Shown here: positions 28,674 to 39,377 of the stretch, piece by piece
Layout of the letters: every line of letters begins with the position of its first letter
Position numbering within the stretch: position 1 is the first letter of the stretch
NCBI RefSeq assembly: GCF_040640215.1
Contig: NZ_JBFABG010000005.1
Span: 124,001-188,000, forward strand
Source: Actinosynnema sp040640215
GTDB taxonomy: Bacteria; Actinomycetota; Actinomycetes; Mycobacteriales; Pseudonocardiaceae
Direction: 5' to 3'
DNA: 64,000 nucleotides
Made by a program: the position numbers and the translations under genes
The notes under the pieces: generated by a model
Told to the model about the DNA's origin: nothing
Databases searched by the model: none
Seen by the model: the letters and a program-made list of their open reading frames with translations, nothing else

Positions 28674-29596
28674 TCACCGTGCGCCCGCTCGACGACGCCG
28701 GGCTGGAACGCCTGCTCGCCGTCGCCGCGACCGACACCGACCCGGCCGACGTGATGCCGCCCGGCTGGCGACCGGACCGCGCCGACGAGTTCCGCGCCTT
28801 CTACCGGGGCTTCCTGCGGCACGCCTACGAGATCACCGACGGCGACCGCACCGTGGGCATGATCCGGCTCACCGACGACGGCGAGACCGGCCTGTGGGTG
28901 GCCCGGTCGGCACGCGGCCGGGGCGTCGGCCTGACCGCGCTGTGCCAGGTCGTCCAGGAGGCACCGGGCCGGGGGATCACCACCGTCCGCGCCGAGACCA
29001 CCACCGCCAACACCGCCGCCCTGGCCGTGCTCCGGCGGGTCGGCGCGGTGATCACCGCGACCGGCGACCGGGTGACCGCCGAGATCCGGGTGCCGGCCGA
29101 GCCGCCCACCGACCTCGCCGACCCCGCCCGCCTGGTGCTCGACTACCTGGACTTCTACCGCGACACGGTGCTGCGCAAGCTCGACGGCATGTCCGAGGAG
29201 GACCTGCGGACCAGCCGGGTGCCCTCCGGCTGGACCCCGCTCGTGCTGGTCAAGCACCTGGCCTACGTCGAACTGCGCTGGCTGCGGCTGCGCTTCGCCG
29301 GCGAGGAGGTGGTGAACCCGCGCGGCAACCCCGAGGTGCGCGACGCCGAGTGGGTGCTGGAAGAAGACGACACCGCCGAGGACATCCGGGCGTTCTACCT
29401 GGAGCAGTGCTCCCGCTCCCGCCGGATCGCGGCCTCCCACGACCTCGCCGACGTGGCGGAGTTCTGGGAGGACGTCCCCACCCTCCCGCCGCCCACGCTC
29501 GCGTGGATCCTGTTCCACCTGCTCCAGGAGTACGCCCGGCACGTCGGCCAGCTCGACGTGGTGCGCGAGCTCAGCGACGGGGTGACCGGGGCGTAG
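28670..29596 (+). CDS. GNAT acetyltransferase fused to DinB/DUF664 domain
   Basis: This 308-residue protein has two domains. Residues 1-140 form a GNAT fold, with DGDRTVGMIRL, WVARSARGRGVGLTALC (acetyl-CoA loop) and a late strand ending in AEIRVPAE. Residues 145-308 form a DinB-like/DUF664 bundle (LVLDYLDFYRDTVLRKLDGM, LVLVKHLAYVELRWL and QEYARHVGQLDVVREL) with metal-ligand histidines in KHLAYVE and YARHVGQLD. DUF664 proteins are usually stand-alone mycothiol-type transferases, so the fusion suggests acyl transfer combined with thiol chemistry. No stop or frameshift interrupts the junction. It is coupled to the HTH_42 gene upstream and overlaps the convergent methyltransferase by 26 bp. Confidence 0.82.
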   Translation: MITVRPLDDAGLERLLAVAATDTDPADVMPPGWRPDRADEFRAFYRGFLRHAYEITDGDRTVGMIRLTDDGETGLWVARSARGRGVGLTALCQVVQEAPGRGITTVRAETTTANTAALAVLRRVGAVITATGDRVTAEIRVPAEPPTDLADPARLVLDYLDFYRDTVLRKLDGMSEEDLRTSRVPSGWTPLVLVKHLAYVELRWLRLRFAGEEVVNPRGNPEVRDAEWVLEEDDTAEDIRAFYLEQCSRSRRIAASHDLADVAEFWEDVPTLPPPTLAWILFHLLQEYARHVGQLDVVRELSDGVTGA

Positions 29597-30356
29597 CCCG
29601 CCCCACCACCACCGTCGCGTCGACCTCGGCCGACCGCCGCACCTCCGCGTCGAACCCGGCCGCCCGGAACGCCGCCAGGGTGCCGGCGGCCAGCCGCTCG
29701 CCGGTCTCCACCAGCAGCGCACCGCCGGGCGCGAGCCACCCCGGGGCGTCCGCGACCACCCGCCGCTGCACGGCCAGCCCGTCGTGGCCGCCGTCCAGCG
29801 CCACCAGCGGCTCGTGGTCGCGCGCCTCGGGCGGCATGGTGCCGATCACCGAGGTCGGCACGTAGGGCGCGTTGGCCACCACCACGTCCACTCGGCCGCG
29901 CAACCGGTCCGGCAGCGCCGCGAACAGGTCGCCCTCGAACACCCGGGCCGGGTCCACGTTGCGCCGCGCGCACCGCACCGCCACCGGGTCCAGGTCCGCC
30001 GCGTACAGCTCCACCGCCGCCTCGGCGACCAGCGCCGCGCCGACCGCGCCCGACCCGCAGCACAGGTCCACCACCACCGCGCCCGGCCGCGCGACCGCCG
30101 CCGCGCACGCCACCAGGAACCCGGTCCGCCGGCGCGGCACGAACACGCCCGGCTCGACCGCGACCCGCAGCCCGCGGAACTCCGCCCACCCGAGCACCTG
30201 CTCCAGGGGCAGACCCGCCACCCGCCGCCGCACCAGCTCCGCCACCGCGCCGGGCGCACCGGCGGCGGCCAGCAGCAACCGGGCCTCGTCCTCGGCGAAC
30301 ACACAACCGGCGGCCCTCAGCCGCGCGACCACCAGGGGAAAATCGTCAACCGACAA
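29571..30356 (-). CDS. Putative protein N5-glutamine methyltransferase (PrmC-related)
   Basis: This 261-residue protein has AdoMet motif I VVVDLCCGSGAVGAALV, the acidic strand ELYAADLDPVAVRCAR, and NAPYVPTSVI in place of the NPPY of PrmC/HemK. The N-terminal helix region ends GWAEFRGLRVAVEPGVFVPR. It matches the PrmC-related actinobacterial group (TIGR03704-like), whose substrate is unproven. The Pro-to-Ala change in NPPY may alter the target. TTG 30356 is used with GGAAGG upstream. Confidence 0.85.
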   Translation of the reverse strand: MSVDDFPLVVARLRAAGCVFAEDEARLLLAAAGAPGAVAELVRRRVAGLPLEQVLGWAEFRGLRVAVEPGVFVPRRRTGFLVACAAAVARPGAVVVDLCCGSGAVGAALVAEAAVELYAADLDPVAVRCARRNVDPARVFEGDLFAALPDRLRGRVDVVVANAPYVPTSVIGTMPPEARDHEPLVALDGGHDGLAVQRRVVADAPGWLAPGGALLVETGERLAAGTLAAFRAAGFDAEVRRSAEVDATVVVGRATPRSPRR

Positions 30357-30486
30357 GGGAACGCCTTCCGAACGTCCACGGGCGTCCGGCGCTCAGCGCG
30401 ATTCCGGCACCGAGGGGGACGACCCGACCACCACCACGAAAATCGGTCCCACCTCCCCGCACCCGGACCCGACAGGCCCGGGAACC

Positions 30487-31275
30487 CTATCCCACCGACC
30501 GCGCGACGCTCGCCGCGATGCCGTCGAGCAGCACCCGCAGGCCCACCGCGAACGTCCGCTCGGCGTCGCGCTCCAGGTAGGGCGTGCGGTCGTCGGCGGC
30601 GGGCGGGTCGGCCTCACCGATCCACGCGGCCATCGGGTACCGCTCGTCCAGCCCCCCGGCGAACTCCTCCAGCAGCGGCGACCGGGTGAACCACCACTCT
30701 TCGTCGGACACCCCGGTCTCCCGCGCGGCCCGCCGGACGTCCGCGACCGCCCCGGCCGCGCCGCGCACGAACTGGGTGACCGCGCCGACCACCCCGCGCA
30801 GCTCGGCCGCGTCCAGCCCGGTCCCGCGCAGGATCCGCACCAGCGTCTCCAGCATCGCGAACTCGTGGGGCCCGAGCACCGGCCGCGCCTGCGACACCTG
30901 CAACACCCACGGGTGGCGCAGGTAGAACGCGCGCACGTCGGCCGCCCACGACGCCAGCGCCGGCCGCCACCCCGCGTCCGACGGGTACCCGCCGGGCAGC
31001 TCCCCCAGCACGTCGTCGTACATCAGGTCGACCAGCTCGGCCTTGTTCGGCACGTAGGTGTAGAGCGCCATCGCCGTGCGCCCCAGCCGCTCCCCCACCG
31101 CGCGCATCGACAGCGCCGCCATGCCGTGCTCGTCGGCGACCGCCACCGCGGCGCGCACGATGGCGTCGACGGTCAACCCCGGCTTCGGCCCCGGCCGGGC
31201 CGCCCCGCCCCCGGCCGAGCGCCACAGCAGCGACATCGACCGGCGCGCGTCCCCCTGTCCGGCGAAGACCACCAC
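30487..31275 (-). CDS. TetR-family regulator divergent from a UvrA-like gene
   Basis: This 262-residue TetR regulator has an HTH near residues 40-85 (IVRAAVAVADEHGMAALSMR, then AVGERLGRTAMALYTYVPNK) and a TetR_C-type ligand domain. The start at GTG 31275 has GGAG upstream; the first 35 residues are basic and disordered-looking. It is divergent from the UvrA-like gene at 31346. Two near-identical 13-bp sites in the 70-bp gap (31286-31325) are probably its operators, so it likely represses the resistance operon until a ligand appears. Confidence 0.88.
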   Translation of the reverse strand: MVVFAGQGDARRSMSLLWRSAGGGAARPGPKPGLTVDAIVRAAVAVADEHGMAALSMRAVGERLGRTAMALYTYVPNKAELVDLMYDDVLGELPGGYPSDAGWRPALASWAADVRAFYLRHPWVLQVSQARPVLGPHEFAMLETLVRILRGTGLDAAELRGVVGAVTQFVRGAAGAVADVRRAARETGVSDEEWWFTRSPLLEEFAGGLDERYPMAAWIGEADPPAADDRTPYLERDAERTFAVGLRVLLDGIAASVARSVG

Positions 31276-31285
31276 TTGCCACTCC

Positions 31286-31325
31286 TTACGCCATAAACTA
31301 ATCTATCCGACTTTACGGCATAAAC
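31286..31325. promoter_or_regulatory. Paired operator-like repeats between tetR and the UvrA-like gene
   Basis: TTACGCCATAAAC (31286-31298) and TTACGGCATAAAC (31313-31325) are direct repeats differing at one base, with starts 27 bp apart. Each is also quasi-palindromic (TTA...TAA). They fill most of the divergent promoter region, fitting two TetR dimers on the same face of DNA. Confidence 0.65.
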
Positions 31326-31345
31326 AAACCAGGGGGAAGTACGAC

Positions 31346-33610
<2,265 letters not shown>

Positions 33611-33637
33611 CCGGACCCGTGAGGAACACCCGAACCC

Positions 33638-34468
33638 GTGCCGCTCCTGCACGTCACCGCCGTCCACCCGGTCACGCCGCACGCCCTGCGCGTGCGGTTC
33701 ACCGGTGACGGCCTCGACGACTTCACCACCTGGCCGGACCAGCAGCTCAAGCTGCTCTTCCCCCGGCCCGGCCACCAGGTCCCCGACCTGCCCGACACCC
33801 GGAACGACAAGTACGGCATGGGCTGGTACCAGGCCTACCGCGCGCTGCCCGAGGCCGAACGGCCCTGGCTGCGCAGCTACACCGTCCGCGCCCACCACCC
33901 CGACACCCGGGAGATCGACGTCGACTTCGTGCTGCACCCCGACGCCGGACCCGCCACCCGCTGGGCCGAGACCGCGAAACCCGGCGACACCCTGGGCCGC
34001 TACGGACCGTCGGCGGTCTACCGCAAACGCCTCGGCAGGTCCGACTGGCTGCTCCTCGCGGGCGACGAGACCGCGATCCCCGCCATCGCGACCCACCTCG
34101 CCGCACTCCCCGCCGGCCTCCCCGTCACCACCTACGTCGAGGTCCACGGTCCCGCCGACGAGCAGCACCTCGACACCGCCGCCGACCTCGACGCGCACTG
34201 GGTGCACCGCGCCGGCGTCCCCGCCGGTCGCGGCACGGCCCTGCTCGACGCCGTGCGCGCCGCCACCCTCCCCGAGGGCGTCGCCTTCGCCTGGCTCGCC
34301 GGCGAAGCGGGTGTGGTCCGCGCCCTGCGCCGCCACCTGATCGACGACCGGGGGGTCGACAAGCGCCGGATCGACTTCACCGGCTACTGGCGACTCGCCC
34401 TCGCCCAGGACGACGCACCCACCGACGACGACCTGGCCGAAGCCCAGGAACGCGTCGCGACCGACTGA
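33638..34468 (+). CDS. Siderophore-interacting protein (FAD-binding ferric reductase)
   Basis: This 276-residue ViuB/SIP-family flavoprotein has the FAD-binding motif LRSYTVRAHH, the NAD(P)-binding loop LLLAGDETAIPAIATHL, a C-terminal AWLAGEAGVVRALRRHLI and the family ending IDFTGYWRLALAQ. It reduces ferric siderophores in the cytoplasm to release iron. Its position 27 bp after the UvrA-like gene under one TetR regulator is unexpected and may link iron release or a redox-active, iron-chelating drug to DNA protection. A strong hairpin follows the stop. Confidence 0.92.
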   Translation: MPLLHVTAVHPVTPHALRVRFTGDGLDDFTTWPDQQLKLLFPRPGHQVPDLPDTRNDKYGMGWYQAYRALPEAERPWLRSYTVRAHHPDTREIDVDFVLHPDAGPATRWAETAKPGDTLGRYGPSAVYRKRLGRSDWLLLAGDETAIPAIATHLAALPAGLPVTTYVEVHGPADEQHLDTAADLDAHWVHRAGVPAGRGTALLDAVRAATLPEGVAFAWLAGEAGVVRALRRHLIDDRGVDKRRIDFTGYWRLALAQDDAPTDDDLAEAQERVATD

Positions 34469-34476
34469 GCGGACCG

Positions 34477-34510
34477 GGCGACCGCGTCCGGGCTGTGGGA
34501 CGCGGTCGCC
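34477..34510 (+). terminator. Hairpin terminator after siderophore-interacting gene
   Basis: GGCGACCGCGTCC (34477-34489) and GGACGCGGTCGCC (34498-34510) are perfect 13-bp arms around an 8-nt loop, beginning 8 nt after the stop codon. It marks the end of the UvrA-like/SIP operon. Confidence 0.8.
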
Positions 34511-34576
34511 CCGCCGTGACGCGTCTTGGCGATCCTGGTGAGTTGGACCGGGCGTCGTGCGGGTCGATCACCAGGC

Positions 34577-34640
34577 GGAATGAATTCTTTTATTCCACAC
34601 TGAAGTAATAAAGATCACTATTCCCCATATGATCAGCGGG
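34577..34640. repeat. AT-rich element, copy B (upstream of iclR)
   Basis: This AT-rich island in a GC-rich intergenic region contains GGAAT, then the exact 16-mer TTTATTCCACACTGAA (34589-34604), then a second ATTCC and ATGATCAGCG near the right end. The 16-mer recurs exactly at 50919-50934 and in degenerate form at 15125. It lies 60-120 bp upstream of the IclR gene, so it could serve as a promoter or operator. Confidence 0.55.
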
Positions 34641-34697
34641 CCGGCGGCCAAGGCGGACGTACCGCTCGTGAGGTAGGTTTTCGGGCGGGAGGCGCTC

Positions 34698-35444
34698 ATG
34701 GCCGGACGTTCGACGCAGCCGGGGCGCGGGGTGATGGCGAAGGCGCTGGACGTGCTGACCGCGTTCGACGGCTCCCGCGACGGCCTCCCGCTCACCGACC
34801 TGGCCCGGCGCAGCGGCCTGCCGCTGTCCACCACGCGCCGGCTCGCCGAGGACCTCGTGGCCCAGGGCGTGCTGGAACGCCTCCCCGACCGCCGGTACGC
34901 GGTGGGCCGCAGGCTGTGGCGGCTCGGGCTGCTCGCGCGCGTGCAGGGCGACCTGCGGGACGTGGCCCAGCCGTTCCTCCAGGACGTCTACGAGGCGACG
35001 CGGGAGAACGTGCACCTGGCGGTGCGCGACGGCGGTGCCGCCCTGTACCTGGAACGCCTGCACGGGCGGTCGTCCGTGCCGCTGGTCAGCCGCGCGGGCA
35101 GCCGGTTGCCGCTGCACGCGACCGGGGTCGGCAAGGTGCTGCTGGCGCACGCGCCGCCGGAGGTCGTCGCCGACGTGGTGGCGGGCGCGGCGAAGGTGAC
35201 GGCGTACACGATCACCGAGCCCGGCCGGCTGGCCCGCGAGCTGGCCGAGGTGCGGCGGCGCGGTTACGCCCGGACCGCGCAGGAGATGACGCTGGGCACC
35301 TGCTCGGTGGCGGTGCCCGTGGTCGACGCCGGAGGCGCGGTGGTCGCGTCGGTCGGCCTGGTGACGGCCACCCGCGCGGACCCGGTCCGGCACCTCGCCC
35401 CGCTCCGCGTCGCGGCCGGTGGCATCTCCCGCTCCCTGTGCTGA
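34698..35444 (+). CDS. IclR-family transcriptional regulator
   Basis: This 248-residue protein has an N-terminal winged helix (MAKALDVLTAFDGSRDGLPL, LARRSGLPLSTTRRLAEDLV) and the IclR ligand domain with NVHLAVRDGGAALYLERLHG, LPLHATGVGKVLLAHAP, RRRGYARTAQEMTLGTCSVA and a C-terminal AVPVVDAGGAVVASVGLV. IclR members such as PobR and PcaR often control aromatic-acid catabolism. The next gene on the same strand is pobA, with a palindrome in between, so this is probably its regulator. AT-rich copy B lies upstream. Confidence 0.92.
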   Translation: MAGRSTQPGRGVMAKALDVLTAFDGSRDGLPLTDLARRSGLPLSTTRRLAEDLVAQGVLERLPDRRYAVGRRLWRLGLLARVQGDLRDVAQPFLQDVYEATRENVHLAVRDGGAALYLERLHGRSSVPLVSRAGSRLPLHATGVGKVLLAHAPPEVVADVVAGAAKVTAYTITEPGRLARELAEVRRRGYARTAQEMTLGTCSVAVPVVDAGGAVVASVGLVTATRADPVRHLAPLRVAAGGISRSLC

Positions 35445-35492
35445 CGGCCGGTCCGCCGGGGGTGCCGTCCGGACGGGTGCCGGCCAGGAGAT

Positions 35493-35507
35493 TGCCACTC
35501 AGTGGCA
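35493..35507. promoter_or_regulatory. Palindromic operator candidate upstream of pobA
   Basis: TGCCACT (35493-35499) and AGTGGCA (35501-35507) are perfect 7-bp arms around one C, 43 bp upstream of the pobA ATG. A 15-bp palindrome fits the IclR binding mode, and the gene upstream is an IclR regulator. Confidence 0.6.
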
Positions 35508-35550
35508 GCGGGTGCTGTTCGTGACGCCGCCGCTCCAGCACGCTTCTCCC

Positions 35551-36717
35551 ATGCGCACACAGGTCGCCATCGTCGGTGCCGGGCCGGCCGGGTTGTTGCT
35601 GTCCCACCTGCTCTCGCTGCGGGGCGTGGACTCGGTCGTGGTGGAGAACCGCTCGCGGGAGTACGTCGAGGCCCGGATCCGGGCCGGCGTGCTGGAGCAG
35701 GACACGGTGGACCTGCTGGTGGCGGCCGGGCTCGGGGACCGGTTGCGGGAGCACGGGATGCGGCACGACGGCATCCACCTCCAGTGGCCCGGCGAGCGGC
35801 ACCGCATCGACTTCCGGGCGCTCACCGGGCGGTCGGTGTGGATCTACGGGCAGACCGAGGTGGTGAAGGACCTGCTGGGGGCGCGCGGCGACGCGGTGTG
35901 GTTCGAGGTGTCGGACACGGCGCTGCACGACGTCGACACCGATCGGCCGCGCCTGTCGTTCGTGGACGGCGACGGCGTGGCGCGGGTGGTGGAGGCGGAC
36001 GTCGTGGTCGGCGCGGACGGCTTCCACGGCGTCAGCCGGCCGACCATCCCGGCGGGGCGGACGTGGGAGCGCGACTACCCGTACGCGTGGCTGGGAATCC
36101 TGGCCGAGGTGCCGCCGTCGACCGACGAGCTGATCTACGCCTGGCACCCGCGCGGGTTCGCGATGCACAGCATGCGGTCGCCGCGGTTGAGCAGGCTCTA
36201 CCTCCAGGTGGACCCGGGCGAGCGGGTCGAGGACTGGTCGGACGACCGGATCTGGGACGAGCTCGGGGTGCGGCTGGGGCTGCCCGGCTGGTCGCTGGGC
36301 ACCGGGCCGATCGTGGACAAGGGCGTCACGCCGATGCGGAGCTTCGTCAGCACGCCGATGCGGCACGGGCGGCTGTTCCTGGTCGGCGACGCCGCGCACA
36401 TCGTGCCGCCGACCGGCGCGAAGGGGCTGAACCTGGCGGTGGCGGACGTGGCGGTGCTGACCGAGGCGCTGGGCGCGTTCTTCGCGGAGGGGCGGACCGA
36501 CCTGCTCGACGGCTACGAGGAGCGGGCGTTGCGCCGGGTCTGGCGGTGCACGCACTTCTCGTGGTGGATGACCTCGATGCTGCACACGTCGGGCGACGAG
36601 CTGGACCGGCAGTTGCAACTGGCCCAACTGCGCTACGTCTGCTCCTCGGAAGCCGCCGCGACCAGCCTCGCGGAGAACTACGTCGGCCTGCCCCACGACA
36701 CCGGCCGCACGCCCTGA
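35551..36717 (+). CDS. pobA: 4-hydroxybenzoate 3-monooxygenase
   Basis: This 388-residue flavoprotein hydroxylase of the usual PobA length has GxGxxG in VAIVGAGPAGLLLSHLL, the DG motif VVVGADGFHGVSR and the second FAD motif FLVGDAAHIVPPTGAKGLNL. The segments ENRSREYVEARIRAGVLEQ and IYGQTEVVKDLL are characteristic of 4-hydroxybenzoate hydroxylases. It converts 4-hydroxybenzoate to protocatechuate with NAD(P)H and O2. It lies downstream of an IclR gene, with a palindrome between them, indicating substrate-induced control. Protocatechuate ring-cleavage genes are not in the window. Confidence 0.93.
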   Translation: MRTQVAIVGAGPAGLLLSHLLSLRGVDSVVVENRSREYVEARIRAGVLEQDTVDLLVAAGLGDRLREHGMRHDGIHLQWPGERHRIDFRALTGRSVWIYGQTEVVKDLLGARGDAVWFEVSDTALHDVDTDRPRLSFVDGDGVARVVEADVVVGADGFHGVSRPTIPAGRTWERDYPYAWLGILAEVPPSTDELIYAWHPRGFAMHSMRSPRLSRLYLQVDPGERVEDWSDDRIWDELGVRLGLPGWSLGTGPIVDKGVTPMRSFVSTPMRHGRLFLVGDAAHIVPPTGAKGLNLAVADVAVLTEALGAFFAEGRTDLLDGYEERALRRVWRCTHFSWWMTSMLHTSGDELDRQLQLAQLRYVCSSEAAATSLAENYVGLPHDTGRTP

Positions 36718-36726
36718 CACCGTGGT

Positions 36727-37065
36727 CAGCCGGCTTCGGCCAGGAGCTCGGGGCCGTGGCCGGCGAGGTTGGTGCCCTTGGGTGAGTACTGGCGCAGCAG
36801 CTAGCGGGTGGTGCGTTCGACCAGGGTGCCGATCGCGGAGCCGTTGTCCTCGCCGATGATCGGGTCGCCGTCCCGGTGGCCGGGGACGTCGCTGTCCGGC
36901 ACGTCGTTGCGCGGAATGCGGCCGGCAGGCCCGGCGCGAGGCGTCGCCGCGCAGCGCCATGCCGTTGCGGCGGATCTCGCGGCTGACCGTGGACGGCGCG
37001 CGGCCGGTCGGCGATGTGGATGCGCTCCTCTTCGCCCAGCCAGCGGCCCGAGCCGGAGGCCGACA
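36727..37065 (-). pseudogene. IS30-family transposase relic
   Basis: On the minus strand, pieces of an IS30 transposase are visible in different frames. There is an HTH-like segment with RIHIAD and STVSREIRRNGMALRGDA, then RPHSAQRRAGQRRPRP, then DVPGHRDGDPIIGEDNG and SAIGTLVERTTR, then a TAG stop, then LLRQYSPKGTNLAGH. The order matches IS30, but the middle and C-terminal DDE parts are missing, with frameshifts and an in-frame stop. It is inactive. No terminal inverted repeats were recognised. Confidence 0.75.
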
Positions 37066-37118
37066 CCCGCCTGAGCCGGCGCGCGGGGGCGTGTCCCGTC
37101 CCCACGCGCCGGGAGGGG

Positions 37119-38297
37119 TCACAGGCCGGCGGTGAACAGCAGGCGGTTGACCGTGCCGCCGGTCGTGCCGCCGCTGACCGCGTTCGGCGTGGCGTTGGCG
37201 TTGAGCCAGTTGTGGACGGTCGCCGGCGGCTGGTCGCCGTAGCGGGACTTGTAGAGCGCGGCGACGCCCGCGACGTGCGGGGTGGCCATGGAGGTGCCGC
37301 TCATGGAGCCGTTGCCGCCGCTGCGCAGGGTCGAGACGACCACGCCGCCGGGTGCGTAGAGGTCCACGCAGGCACCGGTGCTGGAGAACGACGAGCGGGC
37401 GTCGGTGCGCTCCGAGGAGGCGACCACCGTGGCGGTCTCCACCTTGCGGGGCAGCCGGTCGCAGGAGTCGCCGCCGGTGTTGCCCGCCGAGGTGGCCAGG
37501 AAGACGCCGGACGAGATCATGTTCCGGATCGCGGTCTCCAGGCCGGCGCTGGCCGGGTAGTTCCACGAGGTGTTGGCCACGGCGGGCTTCTGGGCGTTGC
37601 GGGTGACCCAGTCGATCGCGCCGATGGCGGCGCTGGTGGTGGTGCTGCCGGCGCAGTTCATCATCTTCACGCCGTGCAGCCGGACGCCCTTGGCCACGCC
37701 GTAGGACTTCGAGCCGATGATGCCGGCGACGTGCGTGCCGTGACCCTGGCAGTCGGTGTCGTTCGTGTCGACGGCGTTGTGGTCGAAGGTGGCCCGGCCG
37801 CCGTAGTCGGGGTGGTCTGGTGTGATGCCGGTGTCGATGACGTAGGCGTGCACGCCGGCACCGGTGGCGTGGTAGGTGAAGCCGGCCGACAGCGGCAGGG
37901 CCTTCTGGTCGATGCGGTCGAGGCCCCACGACGGCGGGTTGGCCTGGGTGATGTCGAGGGCGTCGGTGACGGCCACGTCCTGCTCGATGGCCCGCACCGA
38001 CGGGTCGCGGCTGAGCGTGCGGAGCTGGGCCGGGGTGAGCTTCGCGGAGAACCCGGTGAACGCGGAGTCGTAGACGCGGGTCGGGGTGACGCCGGCCGCT
38101 GCGGCGGCGGTGGTCGCGCCGCGGGTCCGCCGGTCGAGGGTGACGATGTAACTCCCGGGGACGGGGGTGGCGGTCGCGGTGACCGCCGGGGTGGTGACCC
38201 GCACCTGGTGGGGCGCTGCGGACGCGACTCCCGCGGTGACGCCGGCCGTCGCGAGGACGGCGGCGAGCACAGCGGAGGTCGTGGGGAGAGGACGCAC
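37119..38297 (-). CDS. Secreted subtilisin-like serine protease (S8)
   Basis: This 392-residue preproprotein has a signal peptide (residues 1-28, AVLAAVLATAGVTAGVASA), an I9 inhibitor propeptide (GSYIVTLDRR to EQDVAVTDAL) and an S8A proteinase K/aqualysin-type domain. The catalytic Asp is in AYVIDTGITPDHPDY, His in CQGHGTHVAGIIG and Ser in SMSGTSMATPHVAGVAAL; the oxyanion Asn region is ATSAGNTGG. GTG 38297 is chosen because AAGGAG lies just upstream and it begins the signal peptide; the longer frame adds a spurious leader. It is monocistronic, with an IS30 relic beyond its 3' end. Confidence 0.92.
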   Translation of the reverse strand: MRPLPTTSAVLAAVLATAGVTAGVASAAPHQVRVTTPAVTATATPVPGSYIVTLDRRTRGATTAAAAAGVTPTRVYDSAFTGFSAKLTPAQLRTLSRDPSVRAIEQDVAVTDALDITQANPPSWGLDRIDQKALPLSAGFTYHATGAGVHAYVIDTGITPDHPDYGGRATFDHNAVDTNDTDCQGHGTHVAGIIGSKSYGVAKGVRLHGVKMMNCAGSTTTSAAIGAIDWVTRNAQKPAVANTSWNYPASAGLETAIRNMISSGVFLATSAGNTGGDSCDRLPRKVETATVVASSERTDARSSFSSTGACVDLYAPGGVVVSTLRSGGNGSMSGTSMATPHVAGVAALYKSRYGDQPPATVHNWLNANATPNAVSGGTTGGTVNRLLFTAGL

Positions 38298-38408
38298 GGA
38301 CGGCTCCTTCGGCGAACCCGGACGAGCGCGCCCCGGCGCAGGGTTGGCGGGGCGAACAGTCACTCGAACGGGTTCCACCCAGAAGCCTGACCAGCGGTTA
38401 TGCCATGG

Positions 38409-39359
38409 TCAACAGGGGTCGGCCGATTGGCCGCGCGGTCCGTCACGCTCGGTGGACAAAACCGGCAACGGGCAAGGGCCGGACCCGTCTTGTGGCGGCT
38501 TGGCGGCGGCCGACCGGGTCATGGCGACGCCGACCAGCACCACGGCCATGCCGGCCACGACCCGGGGCGTCAGCGGCTCGCCGAGCACCAGAGCGCCGAG
38601 CCCGACCGACACGACGGGCAGCAGGTAGCCGACGGTGGCGGCGCTGGTGGCCCCCTCCTCCTCGATGATCCGGTAGTTCAGGACGAAGGTGAACCCGGTG
38701 CCGAAGATCCCGAGGACCACCACCGCGATCAACGCCGTGGGGTTCGGGTGGGCCGGACCGGACAGCGGCAGGCCGAGCGCGCTCAACCCGGTGGCGGCGG
38801 CGAGCTGGGACGCGGAGATCGCCATCGGCCCGGCCCGGCCGACCAGGGTGCGCCCCATGTAGGCGAACGCGAAGGCGTAGCTGGCCGCCGCGCCGAGCAG
38901 GGCGAGCGCGCCCCAACTGGCCAGGCCGTTGCGCTGCCACGGCGCGAAGATCAGCACGACGCCGGCGAAGCCGAGGACGAGTCCGCCGACGCGGACCGGG
39001 GTGAGCCGGCGTTCCGCGCGCAGGGCCAGGCCGATGAGCACCGACCACAGCGGGGTGGTGGCGTTCAGGACGCCCGCGACGCCGGAGTCCACGGTCTGCT
39101 GGCCGATGCCGAACAGCAGGAACGGCAGGGCGTTGCAGAACAGCGCCGCGACGACCAGGTGCCCCCAGGTCACCCGGTCGCGCGGCAGTCGCTGGCGGCC
39201 GAAGCCGGCGAGGACGAGCAGCACGGCCGTGCCGAGCGCGCACCTGATCACGGTGAGCTGGACGGGGGTCAGGCCGGTGAGGGCGAGCTTGATCCACAGG
39301 AAGACCGATCCCCACAACAGGGCCAGGAGTCCCATCCGCACCACGGAACGGTTCAGCAC
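38409..39359 (-). CDS. DMT-superfamily (EamA) transporter
   Basis: This 316-residue membrane protein has about ten hydrophobic segments arranged as two EamA repeats: LALLWGSVFLWIKLALTGLT to LLFGIGQQTVDSG, and LALLGAAASYAFAFAYMGRT to GVAMTRS. The motif VAGVLNATTPLWSVLIGL is typical of RhaT/YdcZ-type exporters. It probably exports a small metabolite or amino acid. GTG 39359 is used; an internal ATG near MGLLALLW is possible. It is divergent from the BtuF-like gene across a striking nested dyad at 39378-39427. Confidence 0.88.
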   Translation of the reverse strand: MLNRSVVRMGLLALLWGSVFLWIKLALTGLTPVQLTVIRCALGTAVLLVLAGFGRQRLPRDRVTWGHLVVAALFCNALPFLLFGIGQQTVDSGVAGVLNATTPLWSVLIGLALRAERRLTPVRVGGLVLGFAGVVLIFAPWQRNGLASWGALALLGAAASYAFAFAYMGRTLVGRAGPMAISASQLAAATGLSALGLPLSGPAHPNPTALIAVVVLGIFGTGFTFVLNYRIIEEEGATSAATVGYLLPVVSVGLGALVLGEPLTPRVVAGMAVVLVGVAMTRSAAAKPPQDGSGPCPLPVLSTERDGPRGQSADPC

Positions 39360-39377
39360 GCCTCCACCGTGCCCCAC

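Noticed and set aside
36347..37105. Arg-rich 252-residue frame overlapping the pobA end
   Set aside because: It covers the pobA end and the IS30 relic in a different frame; no coherent protein.
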